From NCBI GenBank assembly GCA_936450465.1, contig OW388296.1, forward strand, positions 55,356,431 through 55,420,430: a stretch of DNA of 64,000 bases, written 5' to 3'. Made by a program: the position numbers and the translations under genes. Under the pieces are notes generated by a model. That model was given only the letters and a program-made list of their open reading frames with translations. It was not told the origin of the DNA and ran no database searches. Of the stretch, positions 38,052-49,199 are shown one piece after another. This DNA is from Gibbula magus (lineage: Eukaryota > Mollusca > Gastropoda > Trochida > Trochidae). How positions within the stretch are numbered: the first letter of the stretch is position 1; every line of letters starts with the position of its first letter.

Positions 38052-38145
38052 GAGTCCCATGCGGGATTCGAACCCACGCCCTCAGAGTAAGGCAACTATC
38101 GCCAGCATTGACTGTACCAACAGCTTACCACACGACCATTTCGCC
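38052..38145 (-). repeat. tRNA-derived SINE head inside the MITE
   Basis: The minus strand shows GGCGAAATGGTCGTGTGGTA (box A region) and GGGTTCGAATCCCGCATGGG (box B) about 50 nt apart, longer than a normal tRNA. The acceptor ends do not pair. GGCGAAATGGTCGTGTGGTA recurs on the plus strand at 38160-38179, making a local inverted repeat. Confidence 0.7.
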
Positions 38146-38179
38146 TCGACAATTCGTGTGGCGAAATGGTCGTGTGGTA

Positions 38180-38305
38180 ACGTTATCTCCTATTGATAGT
38201 AGAATAATCGAAATTCAATTTTGATAATCTCTGTAATTTTCAACTTTTGCAAAGATCATTCGTCTGGAGAATTCTATGTAGAATTGAATATTGAAACTTT
38301 TTTAG
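38180..38305 (+). repeat. 125-bp repeat, copy 1 (inside MITE D)
   Basis: AACGTTATCTCCTATTGATA through GAATTGAATATTGAA, about 90% identical to 39747-39880. Confidence 0.85.
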
Positions 38306-38447
38306 AGTCCCGCATGGGACTCGTCCCGAAAAAGTACAAGAATTTGTACTATTGAAGGTATTGTTATCCCAAATATAACCATGTTATTCTTCCCAATTAT
38401 TGTTAAAAAGGGACTGTAAGTTTAATGTCTGTCTTGCTTCTTGTATA

Positions 38448-38668
38448 CACTCAACCGCAAACGAAACGTCACCATACAAAATACGACTGAAATGGAGATA
38501 AACCATGTCTTCATAAGCCAACTAAACTAAATTTGAAATTTCAAAATAGCATTTGCTCTACAAAATAATTATGTCCCTATAAAAAGCAATTAACCGACGT
38601 TCTCTGGCAGCAGTATTTTGTTTTTTTCTTATTGGTGAAAATGTGGTGACGTTTCTTTTGTTGTTGAG
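38448..38668. mobile_element. MITE family H, short copy
   Basis: Ends CACTCAACCGCAAACGAAAC and GTTTCTTTTGTTGTTGAGT are inverse. The inner words CATACAAAATAC and GTGGTGACG match family H at 29389-29934 in reverse orientation. Probably a ~220-bp internally deleted derivative. Confidence 0.8.
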
Positions 38669-38689
38669 TACTGTGCTTGAAACTGCTAG

Positions 38690-39745
38690 AAATCAAATCT
38701 AATCTTTGTCTAACAAGTGGGGTAAGATTTGGATTGTTTCATTTTCCTACAAGGTAGCAGCCTTGTGCTATTTGTTCACTCACCTATATAATATACTGTC
38801 TTATTAATGGGGTGTCTGACTATTGAGGTGCCACTTGGGGTATGTAGGTAACAACTAATTTGACTGTTGTAAACACTAAACTACAAGTATAATGTTCAGA
38901 TAAACATATGGTAATACATTAAACGTACGCTCAATGAGTTAGAGCAGGTTTAGATGATTTTAGTCGTGAAGTATGCTACATCGGTGTCATCACACCCTGT
39001 CTGTCCTTCAAATGAAGACGTGCTACGGGTTAGGAAGGACGTGTTTCCTATCTTCCTCATTATTTCACCACTCATGCTTAGAGTTTCATTTATAATTATT
39101 TTCACACTGTTTTCAGATCTTCTCTAAAGCAACTGTGTTATCATATTGTTTAACATTCTAATTGAATCGTACAGTTTTCAGTTGGAATAATATCAAAATA
39201 CTTTGTATTACTAGTTTTACTATGGTGTAAAGAATATTTAAATAACCACCTGACAAAAGTATACATACCTAACCTTTGGTCATCTTTGTGTATTGTCAAT
39301 CAAATATATTGAGTTATATATCACAATAGGTGATCAGAAGAATATTTCCCTTCTGCTGATAAACATACTGATAAATATAGTATGCACCTGTTTATTTACA
39401 AAGCAAAACGAATGTCTATTTTATTAACATCATTTCAGCCTCATAAACATATGTTCCCAGCCTATTAGCTATACAAGACCTGCTGCTTATAAACTGTGAT
39501 GTTCGGTGGAACAAAGGTATGTTGATAAGTACGTGTAGATTTACCAGAATGTTGTAAATTTGGTGTATGCTTTATATTTCTCAATAATATTAGCTTCCTT
39601 TACGTAATGTTTAATGTTTGTTTTCAGTTTGTTTCCTTAGTTTCAAGTATGATGCGCTTTGTTCCTGTATTCAGGTTACCCAAGGTCAATGTTCATTTTC
39701 CATAAGTTTTTGTTTGCTTGTATTCTTCACATTTGTTCAATTCTT
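38690..39745. other. AT-rich stretch without recognisable gene
   Basis: Nothing supported. Confidence 0.4.
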
Positions 39746-39746
39746 A

Positions 39747-39880
39747 ACGTTATCTCCTATTGATAGTAGAATAAGCGAAATTCATTTTTGACATTCTCTG
39801 TAATGTTCAACTTTTGCAAAGATCATTCGTCGGGAGAATTCTCTGTAGAATTGAATATTGAATTTTTTTTAGATTGAATT
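39747..39880 (+). repeat. 125-bp repeat, copy 2 (standing alone)
   Basis: Same sequence as 38180-38305 (TAACGTTATCTCCTATTGAT, TTTTGCAAAGATCATTCGTC) but without the tRNA-like head or MITE ends. It ends in a T-rich run. Confidence 0.85.
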
Positions 39881-40348
39881 GAGAAGAACATATAAGAGCA
39901 GTTTCTTTATATGTTTCCATTCAGTTTCGTTGACTGAACATTCCAGATGCCATTCCTATTTTTGACATAACCCTGGGTTAACTGACTCTTATAATATATT
40001 CTAAACGATTCGATAACCTATTCTTTTAGTGGCAAATTTTAAAAATAACAATGGATTAGTGGAATATCTAGTTTTTTGTCTTATCTTATGTTTGATTAAA
40101 TAAAATGTTTTGATTGCCTTGATGATATCATATCATATCAAAAACATGTTTACGTTTGAAATTGTGAATTCATAATGTATACATGTAGATACTTAATTAT
40201 AGTCCCTATCAATTATATGCGATACCGCATCATGAAAATGACATTTTATATACCTTTTTATTCCTGGTAGTATATAATTATTATATATGACTATAAAATG
40301 CATTTTAGTTTAAAATAGATACAGTGCAATCAATATATAACATCTTTA

Positions 40349-40698
40349 AAGGGGCACGTTTTTTCGCTCAAATAAGTTGATGAAATGTATTTGAAAAATA
40401 ATTTCACCAATAGTAAAACATCCTTTTCTCCTCGGAAAATAAAGTTTAAAATGAGTGTACATGTTTTGGTTAAGCCATGGGAATCGTTTTTGTAATACAA
40501 AATAATAAATTGTGTTCACAATAAAATGGCCGCCATGCAATTTTTGCTTCATACACAACATAGTTTTTACCACTACAGATAATTTGTTTATGTAATAAGA
40601 TGTTTTACCCTCTAAAGTTAATTTAAATGACATAAACTATCATTATAATTGGTAAATTTGAAAAAATAAATTTTGCAAAAAACGTGCTACTGCCCCTT
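40349..40698 (-). mobile_element. MITE family B, copy 1
   Basis: Ends AAGGGGCACGTTTTTTC and ACGTGCTACTGCCCCTT, flanked by TA on both sides. The interior (minus) matches 50971-51301: GTGGTAA, CATGGCGGCCATTTTATTGTGAA-like words and TAGGGTAAAACA-like words. The 95-codon minus frame inside is incidental. Confidence 0.9.
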
Positions 40699-40704
40699 TA
40701 AGAT

Positions 40705-42650
40705 ATTAGTTTGATATGTTCGAGAATGTTATATACTTTAACTAGAATGGTATAAGGAAATCTCACATTGTTTCTACCTCCTTTGCTTGAATGGAATCAA
40801 ATTGATAAGATTGATAGAATACATGCCATGTATATATGTATGCTGTTGTTACTCCACACGCTCATTTCATACAGCATAATTTTCACCTAAGAATGTTAGG
40901 TGGACGGTCATTGAGTTCACTTATCACTTTAGAGATGTCATTCCTTCTGTAGATGGTATATACAAAACAAGGAATGAACTGTTTATGTCATTACCTTGTA
41001 ATTTTGTTTGAGCTGACACAGGTAAAACACTGCGAGTGTTCAAAACACAATTTCGTGTATAATTATGCTCTTGCATTTACTTCAAAATACAGATAGTTTA
41101 TGATGCTATACTGGCATTGGGTTGCATCGTTGAATATTCGATCTCATTATATTCATATAGTTTGTATATACTCAATGACTATTACGTTTCCCACAATCGT
41201 GTCTTTCCGTTTCTGTAAACAAATATCAGATGTTTTACACATGTGTAAGTAATCGTAAAGTATATTGAGAGAATTCCGTATAGCAATTGCATTACATTGA
41301 GTTATTAGTTACTTTATCCCTCCATAAAACTATCATTATAGGATGTGTTGAGACAATCACTGAATATAAGAACTCGAAGGTATACCTGTACCATTGTGTG
41401 ATGATAGATTTTGCTATTTCATGACAATGTTAAGTCGATAACCTTACTGCGTTTCATCAACACAACAAAACTAGATCTTGTTCTTTTAGAGTTGTAAATA
41501 CAAATAAACCAATATACATGCAATATATATATATGTCTATATTCAGATATATATGAGTGCCTATATCTGAAATGAGGCTAAACTGTTTTGTTCTTTTATC
41601 TATTTACTGAACCCGGAATATTTGCATAACATTTCGCTGATGTAACTCATACTTTGTATTTTTTGCTATTTTCATTAACAAATAATTACTATTTTTCATT
41701 CATCCTTAAACCAATAGTTCACACAAAACATTATTAATTATGCTGTCATTTCTCTGTGATGATAACAATGCCCTGCCTTATCGGGATAGCAGGATAGCAG
41801 TTTACGTGTCATCTTGTGACGTCAATACTGACCTGGAATGGTCATTTAACAGGTGTTCAAGATACTGAAAAGTCTCTCTGACGTAAAATACGAGAAAACA
41901 GATCGTTTGTTATGACTACTTGGTGATTTGTTTTTCTTCTTAAGAGTGATTATAGCAACTCGTGCCATTTTTAGATTATGAATAAATCATAAACAAGGAA
42001 GTTGATATTGATTACGTTGATACTGTTTCCTCAGCTCCACGTTATTTCACAAAAGTTCAAATCTTTAATTCGTACGTAAACATTTCAAATAATAATACTA
42101 AACAGTTTGTGAGTTTACAGTTAAAGAAACAGACACATGTTTCCAAACTTTAAGATTTGTTAATCATATTATATATACCCTTGATTCTTTACCTCAGTGG
42201 GATTAACTGCATGATTTATCAATTTAAGCGCTGTGAATTGTTGTTTTAAAAACAAAATGGTTTATCACATATATCATGATATCAAATTACTTGTCATGTA
42301 TTTTAGTTTGTCTTCAACTTCCAAACGCAAAGCATAGCTCTTGCCAGTCTGCATTGCTGGCTGATTTAACCCTTGCGGTATTTCCCTCGCTATGTTGTGT
42401 CAAGATAGCGAATCGCTGCACCAGAAATGCATAGCGGGCCTGGATTTCTTGTTTGATTTTTTAGACAACAACATATAGTAAACATTTTGATTGCTCTGTA
42501 ATCACATGAATGAATCCATTCCCACGATTACATTGTTGTAAGGATAACAATTAATTCTCTTTTGAGAAAATATAATGAGACCCATTCAGTGTACATACAT
42601 GTATATCTATGAAAACGTCTACATAACTATGTACTCAGACGCATTTCTGT
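40705..42650. other. AT-rich stretch without recognisable gene
   Basis: No supported gene. Short palindromic words near 42390-42440 (ATAGCGAATCGCTGC) are noted without interpretation. Confidence 0.4.
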
Positions 42651-42654
42651 TGGA

Positions 42655-42880
42655 CCCATCAATGCAAATCAGATAAAGATTTTTGACAGGTCGATTTTGC
42701 AGCACTCTTAACATCCTTAAGTACCAAGAATAGTCTGTCAGAAGCACTCATTACCGATGTCAATACAGGCATCAAATCAAGGCAATTCATGGCCACCTCG
42801 AGTGCCTGTATCAATTCTTCAGACAGTGAATTTGAGCAAATATTGACCAAGAGCGTGGGAGGATTTTCTGAGTGGTTTGA
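42655..42880 (-). repeat. 'NCLDLISAL' module copy with 62-codon open frame
   Basis: The minus frame (42659-42850) reads ...QALEVAMNCLDLMPVLTSVM and then LFLVLKDVK, aligning with frames at 0.2, 27.3, 46.9 and 61.95 kb. Nucleotide matches include AGCGTGGGAGGA, ATCAAATCAAGGCAATT and TTAAGTACCAAGAATAGT. This is the longest intact open version of the module. Confidence 0.65.
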
Positions 42881-43319
42881 TTGACTTGTGTGACAGAGGT
42901 ATTCTTGTACATCTTTTGTTTAGATATGTTTAAACCTGAACCCTGCATCATATATTGTAATGTTTGGTGACTTAATAAAAGGGAAATACTAGGAGATAAT
43001 ATACATAAAGAAAACTAGACAAATCACTTAACCATGTGCTTGATTGTTATACATTTAGTTCTTTTTGTTCATTCTTTGCATTTTTTAAAAATCTATTGCA
43101 ATCTTTAGTTTTCCAGTGATGTGCAAATATTGGCATTACATCATATGTAACCTGGTGTAACTTTAGATGAATCTGCTATTTTGTGTCGCCTGTCATTTTG
43201 TGACAATGTACAATTTATATGGATTTTCAAAAGTTAGATTTCAACTACTGAGATGACAAACTGCGAAAAGGTTTCCTGTATTATGTATTAAAAGAACAGT
43301 ATAAATGATGACAAATTTT

Positions 43320-43450
43320 AAGAACTTGTTGATGAGTCAAGCAACAGTGCGAGCGAGAATTGTAACAACCGGAAATTTGAATTCGAGTTTAATGAATACA
43401 AAGCACTAAAATATACTTCTCAGTAAATACCTTCGCTCTGTGAAGCAATT
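43320..43450 (-). repeat. Fragment matching 24.6-24.72 kb
   Basis: Shares AGCACTAAAATATACT, CAGTAAATACCTTCGCTCT and the GAGCGACAATTGTA-like word with 24600-24725, in the same orientation. Confidence 0.55.
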
Positions 43451-43575
43451 GCCTTAGAAAGACAAATTTTAAGAACTCATTTCATTTTGCTGAAACAAAA
43501 AGGTACTACATGTATGCAATCTACACATTAGCATCAGATGTGTTACTATATCTACATTGATAGATCTCAAGATAG

Positions 43576-43770
43576 ATGATTAATGGTTTCCAATTTAGCA
43601 CAACTTTCCACATGGGCCTCGAATATGATTCCATAAGTTATGATCTTCGACAGCGTCTTCAGCTGTACGTGACAATGGACAGGACTCTCCATCAATGCTT
43701 CAATGTCAAAACGCACGTGAATCTTTCCATCGCACATTGTTGCTCTGTGTTTGAGAATTTACTTGACTAA
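43576..43770 (+). CDS. Unassigned 64-codon ORF, possible exon
   Basis: The frame reads ...FHMGLEYDSISYDLRQRLQL and ends ...CCSVFENLLD. A TTTCCAATTTAG sequence upstream of 43600 could be an acceptor. Its composition is a little less AT-biased than the surroundings. No family or partner exon recognised. Confidence 0.15.
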   Translation: MINGFQFSTTFHMGLEYDSISYDLRQRLQLYVTMDRTLHQCFNVKTHVNLSIAHCCSVFENLLD

Positions 43771-44329
43771 TTGAACGACATAAAACATCATTTATGATAC
43801 TTTAGACAATATTCTTGATTAAGAAACCGATGAGAATTTAGGGAATCGAGCGTGCAATAGAATGAATAATGTCTTTATTTTGAGTTCTGTCGAATAGTAG
43901 CGCTATAAGTATGAAAATGAATATTTGTGTGTTAGAAATATCAGTAAATACGGATTTTAAAATTATTTCAACCTTAGTGAGAAATATTTGCAATAATAAT
44001 GGAAAATTACAATAGTGTTATGTTATGCAATTTTTTTTTCAAACTAGACCTATTCTCTTTTAAACATAAGTGCAAGATCTATGGATTACTTTGACAAAAA
44101 AAGTTAGGGTTATTAATGAATATTGTGTCATCAAAAGATAATACTTAAAACGGGACGAGTTGAAGATCAATTCGTTTCGTTTACTCAATATTAAACCAGA
44201 TTTCATGGCCACAGAATCTGTGTGAGGAATTACCAGAAGTTCATCTGGCTAACACACTATGCTGACAAAAAATAAACATATTTTTTTATTATTGCTGGTA
44301 TAAAAAAGGATAAACAAACTAAGTGTAAT

Positions 44330-44590
44330 GTTAACAAAGTCACATCAAATACCAGTTTGTGAAAGCTTGGTTTTTAATTGCATGTATTTTCTAACTGTAA
44401 CATTATTACGTGCCAGGAAAAGTACGAAGCAAACAGACATCAGAGGTGCCACAGTTAATCTCCAATCAAGGAAATTGTCGGTTTGAGAGCCTGAATCTTG
44501 TGGTTTCATCGAATATTAACTAAAGCGTGGGAGGAATATTTGACAATGCATTGTAAATGTTATGGTGATTGAAGACATTGTTTTCCAATT
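44330..44590 (-). repeat. 'NCLDLISAL' module copy, diverged
   Basis: Direct match to 60-320 and 46700-46950 (AAAGTCACATCAAATACCAG, GCGTGGGAGGAATATTTGAC). The minus frame reads MKPQDSGSQTDNFLDW, a decayed version of the shared peptide. Confidence 0.6.
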
Positions 44591-45559
44591 GAATTTGTTC
44601 ATGGGTATATGTTTAGGAAAGGTTGGCGTGGAACGCTGGTAGCGGGGGTCACATTCATGAAAATGCTTGCATATGTATGATCTAAAAGATAGCTGTATAG
44701 ACACTAAGTCTTAGTTCCATGAGGAGTTTGTAAGCCGTGTAGTCTATTTATGATTATATCTTTTTTGTCGAGAGGTTACAGGTGTAGCATTTTCCTCGAC
44801 TTGTCTTGTTTGGGAAATTGGGTTAGAAAATACTGATGATGTTTTAATTACGGCATTCCTACACTATTACTTCAATGTTTGCTTTGGACTATATCATAAT
44901 TCTAATATTCCACTTTTACTTTTTCAACTTTTTATATATCCGCTATGGTATCTGCTGTGAGGCGATCAATCTTGACAGTTTTTATTTTATTTCATCTGTA
45001 TACCATGGTGCAGCTTGCCGCATTTAAACATGTTGCTCAAACAAACGAATCAAGTTGTACATGTATGTATGTCTTGTAGCATTGATAACATAACATCTGA
45101 AAATCCCATGGTTCTAGGGCTGTGTATTGCCTCAATGTTTGTTTTATTGCCATACGTATTGCTGAACTGTAATGTATTGCAATACGTACCACAATATATT
45201 GCAAGATCCTCTGACAATGAGGTATTTCTCTAGAAACCATTTTAACTAGTGCCAATGATATTGCAACATGCTAAATGAACTCTAAATTCAACTTTTATAC
45301 TTCTTTTTGTAGTTTAAACATGACATATTTGATAAAATGACTTTCAGATCTTTAAAAAATATCCTTTGTATTACAGTCCAACACACATCCTAGCACTTAA
45401 AAATAATTTTCTTATTACAAATTCAGCCAGTAAATGTGCCTTTTAAAAGATAAATGAATAAATTTGACTTACTATTTGTTGGTACAATATATTGCGATAT
45501 GAAAATCATATTGCAATACGTGCATTGCACAACTCCGATTGCAATATATCGGTATTTAC

Positions 45560-46560
45560 ATTGTTCAATTCCCAAAGCTACGATTGTGACATTTGAGACG
45601 TCAATTGATTCACAGATGCTAGGAGCTAATGGAAGTTACTTTTCAATTTATAACCTCGTCAGTCACAAGTCTGAATATATTTCCCTTGATTAATTACTGT
45701 AATCCTGAGGTCTTTTTACATTCCATAATTTAGACTGATTGTCTTTGCATGAAAACGTTTCATTCACAAAACGTTCCTGAAGAATTGATTGCTCATTCAC
45801 AGGTGAATACTAATGTAACACAGTAACCCCATTCATCTTATCATTGTGAAACGTTTCCGCATTATGGCTAAAGTGTTTCTTCAAGGTAAATTTCCGATCA
45901 AGCAAAGGTCATATGCAATGCTACAGAAAATGCTCTCACAACTACAGTAAAACTGGTGTTAACTTTGTACTTATACAAAACAGAGGTCTCCCCTTTGCAA
46001 GAATATAAGACTTAATATTACTTATATTTAATATGATCGTTCCATTCATACAATATCTCTTCCAGTAATATGTATTTGTTCACATATTATCATTGGAGCA
46101 ATGCAACAATTTCATTCATCTTCTCCATTACCGCATGTTTTTTTACATTATAGAAAATGATTTAACTGAATGAAATAAGAGCTTATGGATGTAAAGTGTT
46201 CATTGACAGCAATGCTTTGTTGCATCTGTGTCAGACTTATGATATTTTTCTTAGAAGACACTGAGTTATGCTCGTATGGTTTGGTTTTGGACCAGGGTAT
46301 TACTTTGAACAGTTTCGTTTCGTTTCGTTTAGTTTAATTCACACTGTAATCGTTCGATTATATGAATTTGGAATAAATTACTATTTCATTGAAATACAAT
46401 TCTTTATTCCTCACTCAAACCGAATAAAGGAGTTATATATCCATAAAATAATTCGCCATTCTTCAGCATCTTTTAAAGATATTTTTAAGATGTAATGTAA
46501 ATGTGTTGATCTTGGACCTAATTAAGGATTGTATAGTTCCGATTACGGCTTGTTTATTTG
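45560..46560 (+). repeat. 'TIVTFE' plus downstream module, inverted partner of 8.2-9.9 kb
   Basis: The plus frame near 45580 reads ATIVTFETS (within a 79-codon ORF, 45454-45693). Further on, 45930-46540 is the reverse complement of 8200-8770. Order and spacing match the 8-10 kb copy read on its minus strand and the 15.6-16.1 kb copy. Confidence 0.65.
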
Positions 46561-46699
46561 CTGTCTGGAATGAGCCACAGATTCTTGCAATCTTTATTAA
46601 ATATATCCTCACCTCAGACAATCATTATTGACTCTTATCTTGAAGCAGTATCTTGTGCTTGACTGCTTAAAATTAAATACAGTTCAACAACTTTCCAAG

Positions 46700-47110
46700 G
46701 CTAAACACACAAATTGCGAGGTTAATAAAGTCACATCAGACATCAGACAGTTTGGTCTATAAATATCAAATTCAAACAAACTTTAACATTATTACAAGCC
46801 AGAAATAATGAGTTAAAAATCAGACGTCGCCAGTGCCAGAGCTGATATCAAATCAAGGCAATTGTCAGGTTGAGGTCCTGAATCTAGTGCTTTCATCACG
46901 CAATAAACTTCCGCAAATATTGAACCAAGGTGTGGGAGGAATATTTGACAATGCATTGCAAATGTAACAAGACCAGTCGATCCGCCAAAGTTTGTGCTTG
47001 GGTAAGGATAAGATGGAGGGATTTAGAGATGTTTAAAGGCACATACGCTAATAATTCTTTTCTAAATATACAAAGCTACTTAATAAGCGTTTGATGCAAT
47101 CATATGCTTT
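46700..47110 (-). repeat. 'NCLDLISAL' module, inverted partner of 27.1-27.5 kb
   Basis: Long near-identical match to 27130-27540 in reverse, the closest of the module pairs apart from 15.9/53.7 kb. The minus frame has MKALDSGPQPDNCLDLISAL and then ALATSDF before a stop. Confidence 0.75.
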
Positions 47111-49195
47111 TAGTTTAAAGCGCAGCTCCCGGATAAAATTTACCAAAATTCGTTTGACTAAACCAAGCATAGAATCATGCTCAATATGATTTTCCGTGAG
47201 GTCATAAACATTTAATACAATAGATTATTTAATTATTTACGATAATAAAAAAGCGTGATTTACTTGCCGCGATCGTTTTGTTTCGGTGATTTAATCGGAT
47301 GTGACGTCAACTGGGGAAAACAAATGTGACATAACAGCCACGTGACACTGTAAAAAACACAGCGCTTCACTTCCGTGATTGCATTTTGACGAAAAAAAAT
47401 ATTAAATTTAATTATAAGAATAACTAAAATAAAATATTTCCCAAATTATTCAAAAATAAGTTTTATAATGCCAATGAAAGTCATGTGTCGTTATGTAAAT
47501 TCACACTTACACAAAACAATTTTCAATAAATGTATACACAGTTAATTAAAAAATGTTATTATTCATGATTAAACGTGGTAATGCAATTTTGCATCTTAAG
47601 TAATTTTAATGTCACAATCAAAATAGAAAACTTGAATATTATTTATTTACAGAATTCTTAGGTCTGTTTCAAGGTAAGTTTGTCTCATATGCAGGTATGT
47701 GTAGGCAAAAGTAATAAACATAGTCATGCTTACATATGTATTTACACATTGCTACAAATCTATTTCACAGAAATAAATCTATTTGTCCGTTTGGATAATT
47801 TATTTACAAACTTAATCATTTGCATTGTGATGAAGTATTTGTTTTTATATATGTAAATGAAAATACAGGTTAGTTAAAATTGCAGATGTTATTAATAAAT
47901 GTCTGAATTTTCCATTTGATCAGATATATATACTTGACAAAATATAGTCAGGAAAATATTATGTAAAGTTTGCAATGAATAATAATGATCTTTTTATTAA
48001 AATAACATATCAATAATTCTTCCTTATTTTATCCACTAAAAATACATATCAGTTAAATGCAATATTTTCATTCTTTCTTTCAATGTCTTTCAAAATTTAT
48101 GAAACTGTTACAGTATCATTACAATTAAATTATTTCTATATAATACAATACACTATTCATCCTAAAACAAAATTGAGCGTGTTTAGCGAAACGTGTGGAT
48201 ATGCATAGGAGTTTACTGCATCCCGAGAAGACATCACGTGACCAGGTACGGTAAAGTTATTTCGCCAAAAATAAAATAACCTATATATCATAGTCACCAA
48301 ATTACAAAATATTAAACTACACGCATACACTATTAATTATTTATCTAAAATATGTAAGTTTGCCCGATATGTCATCACTGAACCATGCATGATATCAGCT
48401 GTTGGATTAATTATTTGGGAATGTACTTCCGGGTTAAGTAAGAACCATTTTAAAACCTGTATCGCTTATATTGAGTATATTCCTTTTCTGTTTCTCTTCA
48501 AGTTGTCATATGCAAATATCTTGCAAGTTTTGACATTAAATGTTCGACTGGTATGATTCCTATTGCCCGCGCAGTTTACTAGTCTCATAGTCTCATTGAT
48601 ATGGCGGCCGCCATTTGCAAGGCTTTGTTGACGTCATACATTCCTTCGGGGAAAATCAAGATTTTCCAGGTGTTTTCCGTAATACAAGTTGGCCGACACG
48701 TCAAAAAGCGACGTAAACAGACAGTTTTCTGACTTTTTTATGCATATATTATAATCAGTCACATGGTCTCTAATAAATGAGTGAGTGATATAAGTTTTCA
48801 CACATGGAATGTTTTGATAAATGTTGTTTTATTGATTATAATTTACTTGACGACAGAACAAACGCGGAAAGGATGATTGATATTTTTTTCACATGATGTT
48901 AAATTGTTTTGTACGCAATGGAACATAGGAACTGTGAAGGAGTAACGGATAAAATTATAAGCACATGTCAACAATATTAATGTTTAATATGACATTGCTT
49001 ATGTTTTACAATATGTGTAATACAACAATGCCCATTTATTGCAGAAACTATACTCAAGAAGCAGGTAATAATAGGAATTCAAAGTAAAACCGAAAAGCCA
49101 AACCTAGAGTATCGTTTCTACAGCTAGTTCATACACAATGAGCGCAGATAAAAGTGTCCCGGCCAAGCATTTTATTTGTAAATTGAAAAATTGCA
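47111..49195. other. AT-rich stretch without recognisable gene
   Basis: No ORF of note. Scattered CRE-like or E-box-like words (GTGACGTCA near 47301, CACGTGAC near 47339 and 48235) and GGCGGCCGCC near 48604 give a promoter-like flavour, but no transcript can be placed. Confidence 0.35.
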
Positions 49196-49199
49196 GTAT

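Larger units (their letters stand above)
37990..38384. mobile_element. MITE family D, long copy enclosing a tRNA-like sequence
   Basis: Ends ACATGGTTATATTTGGGATA and its complement match the 124-bp copy at 13808-13931, with TA at both flanks (37988-37989, 38385-38386). Instead of a tiny loop, the interior holds a tRNA-like block (38052-38145, minus), a second partial copy of its box A, and a ~125-bp segment that recurs alone at 39747-39880. This looks like a SINE captured in, or inserted into, a MITE. Confidence 0.88.

Noticed and set aside
38052..38145. Functional tRNA gene inside the MITE
   Set aside because: Box A to box B spacing is too long and acceptor ends do not pair.
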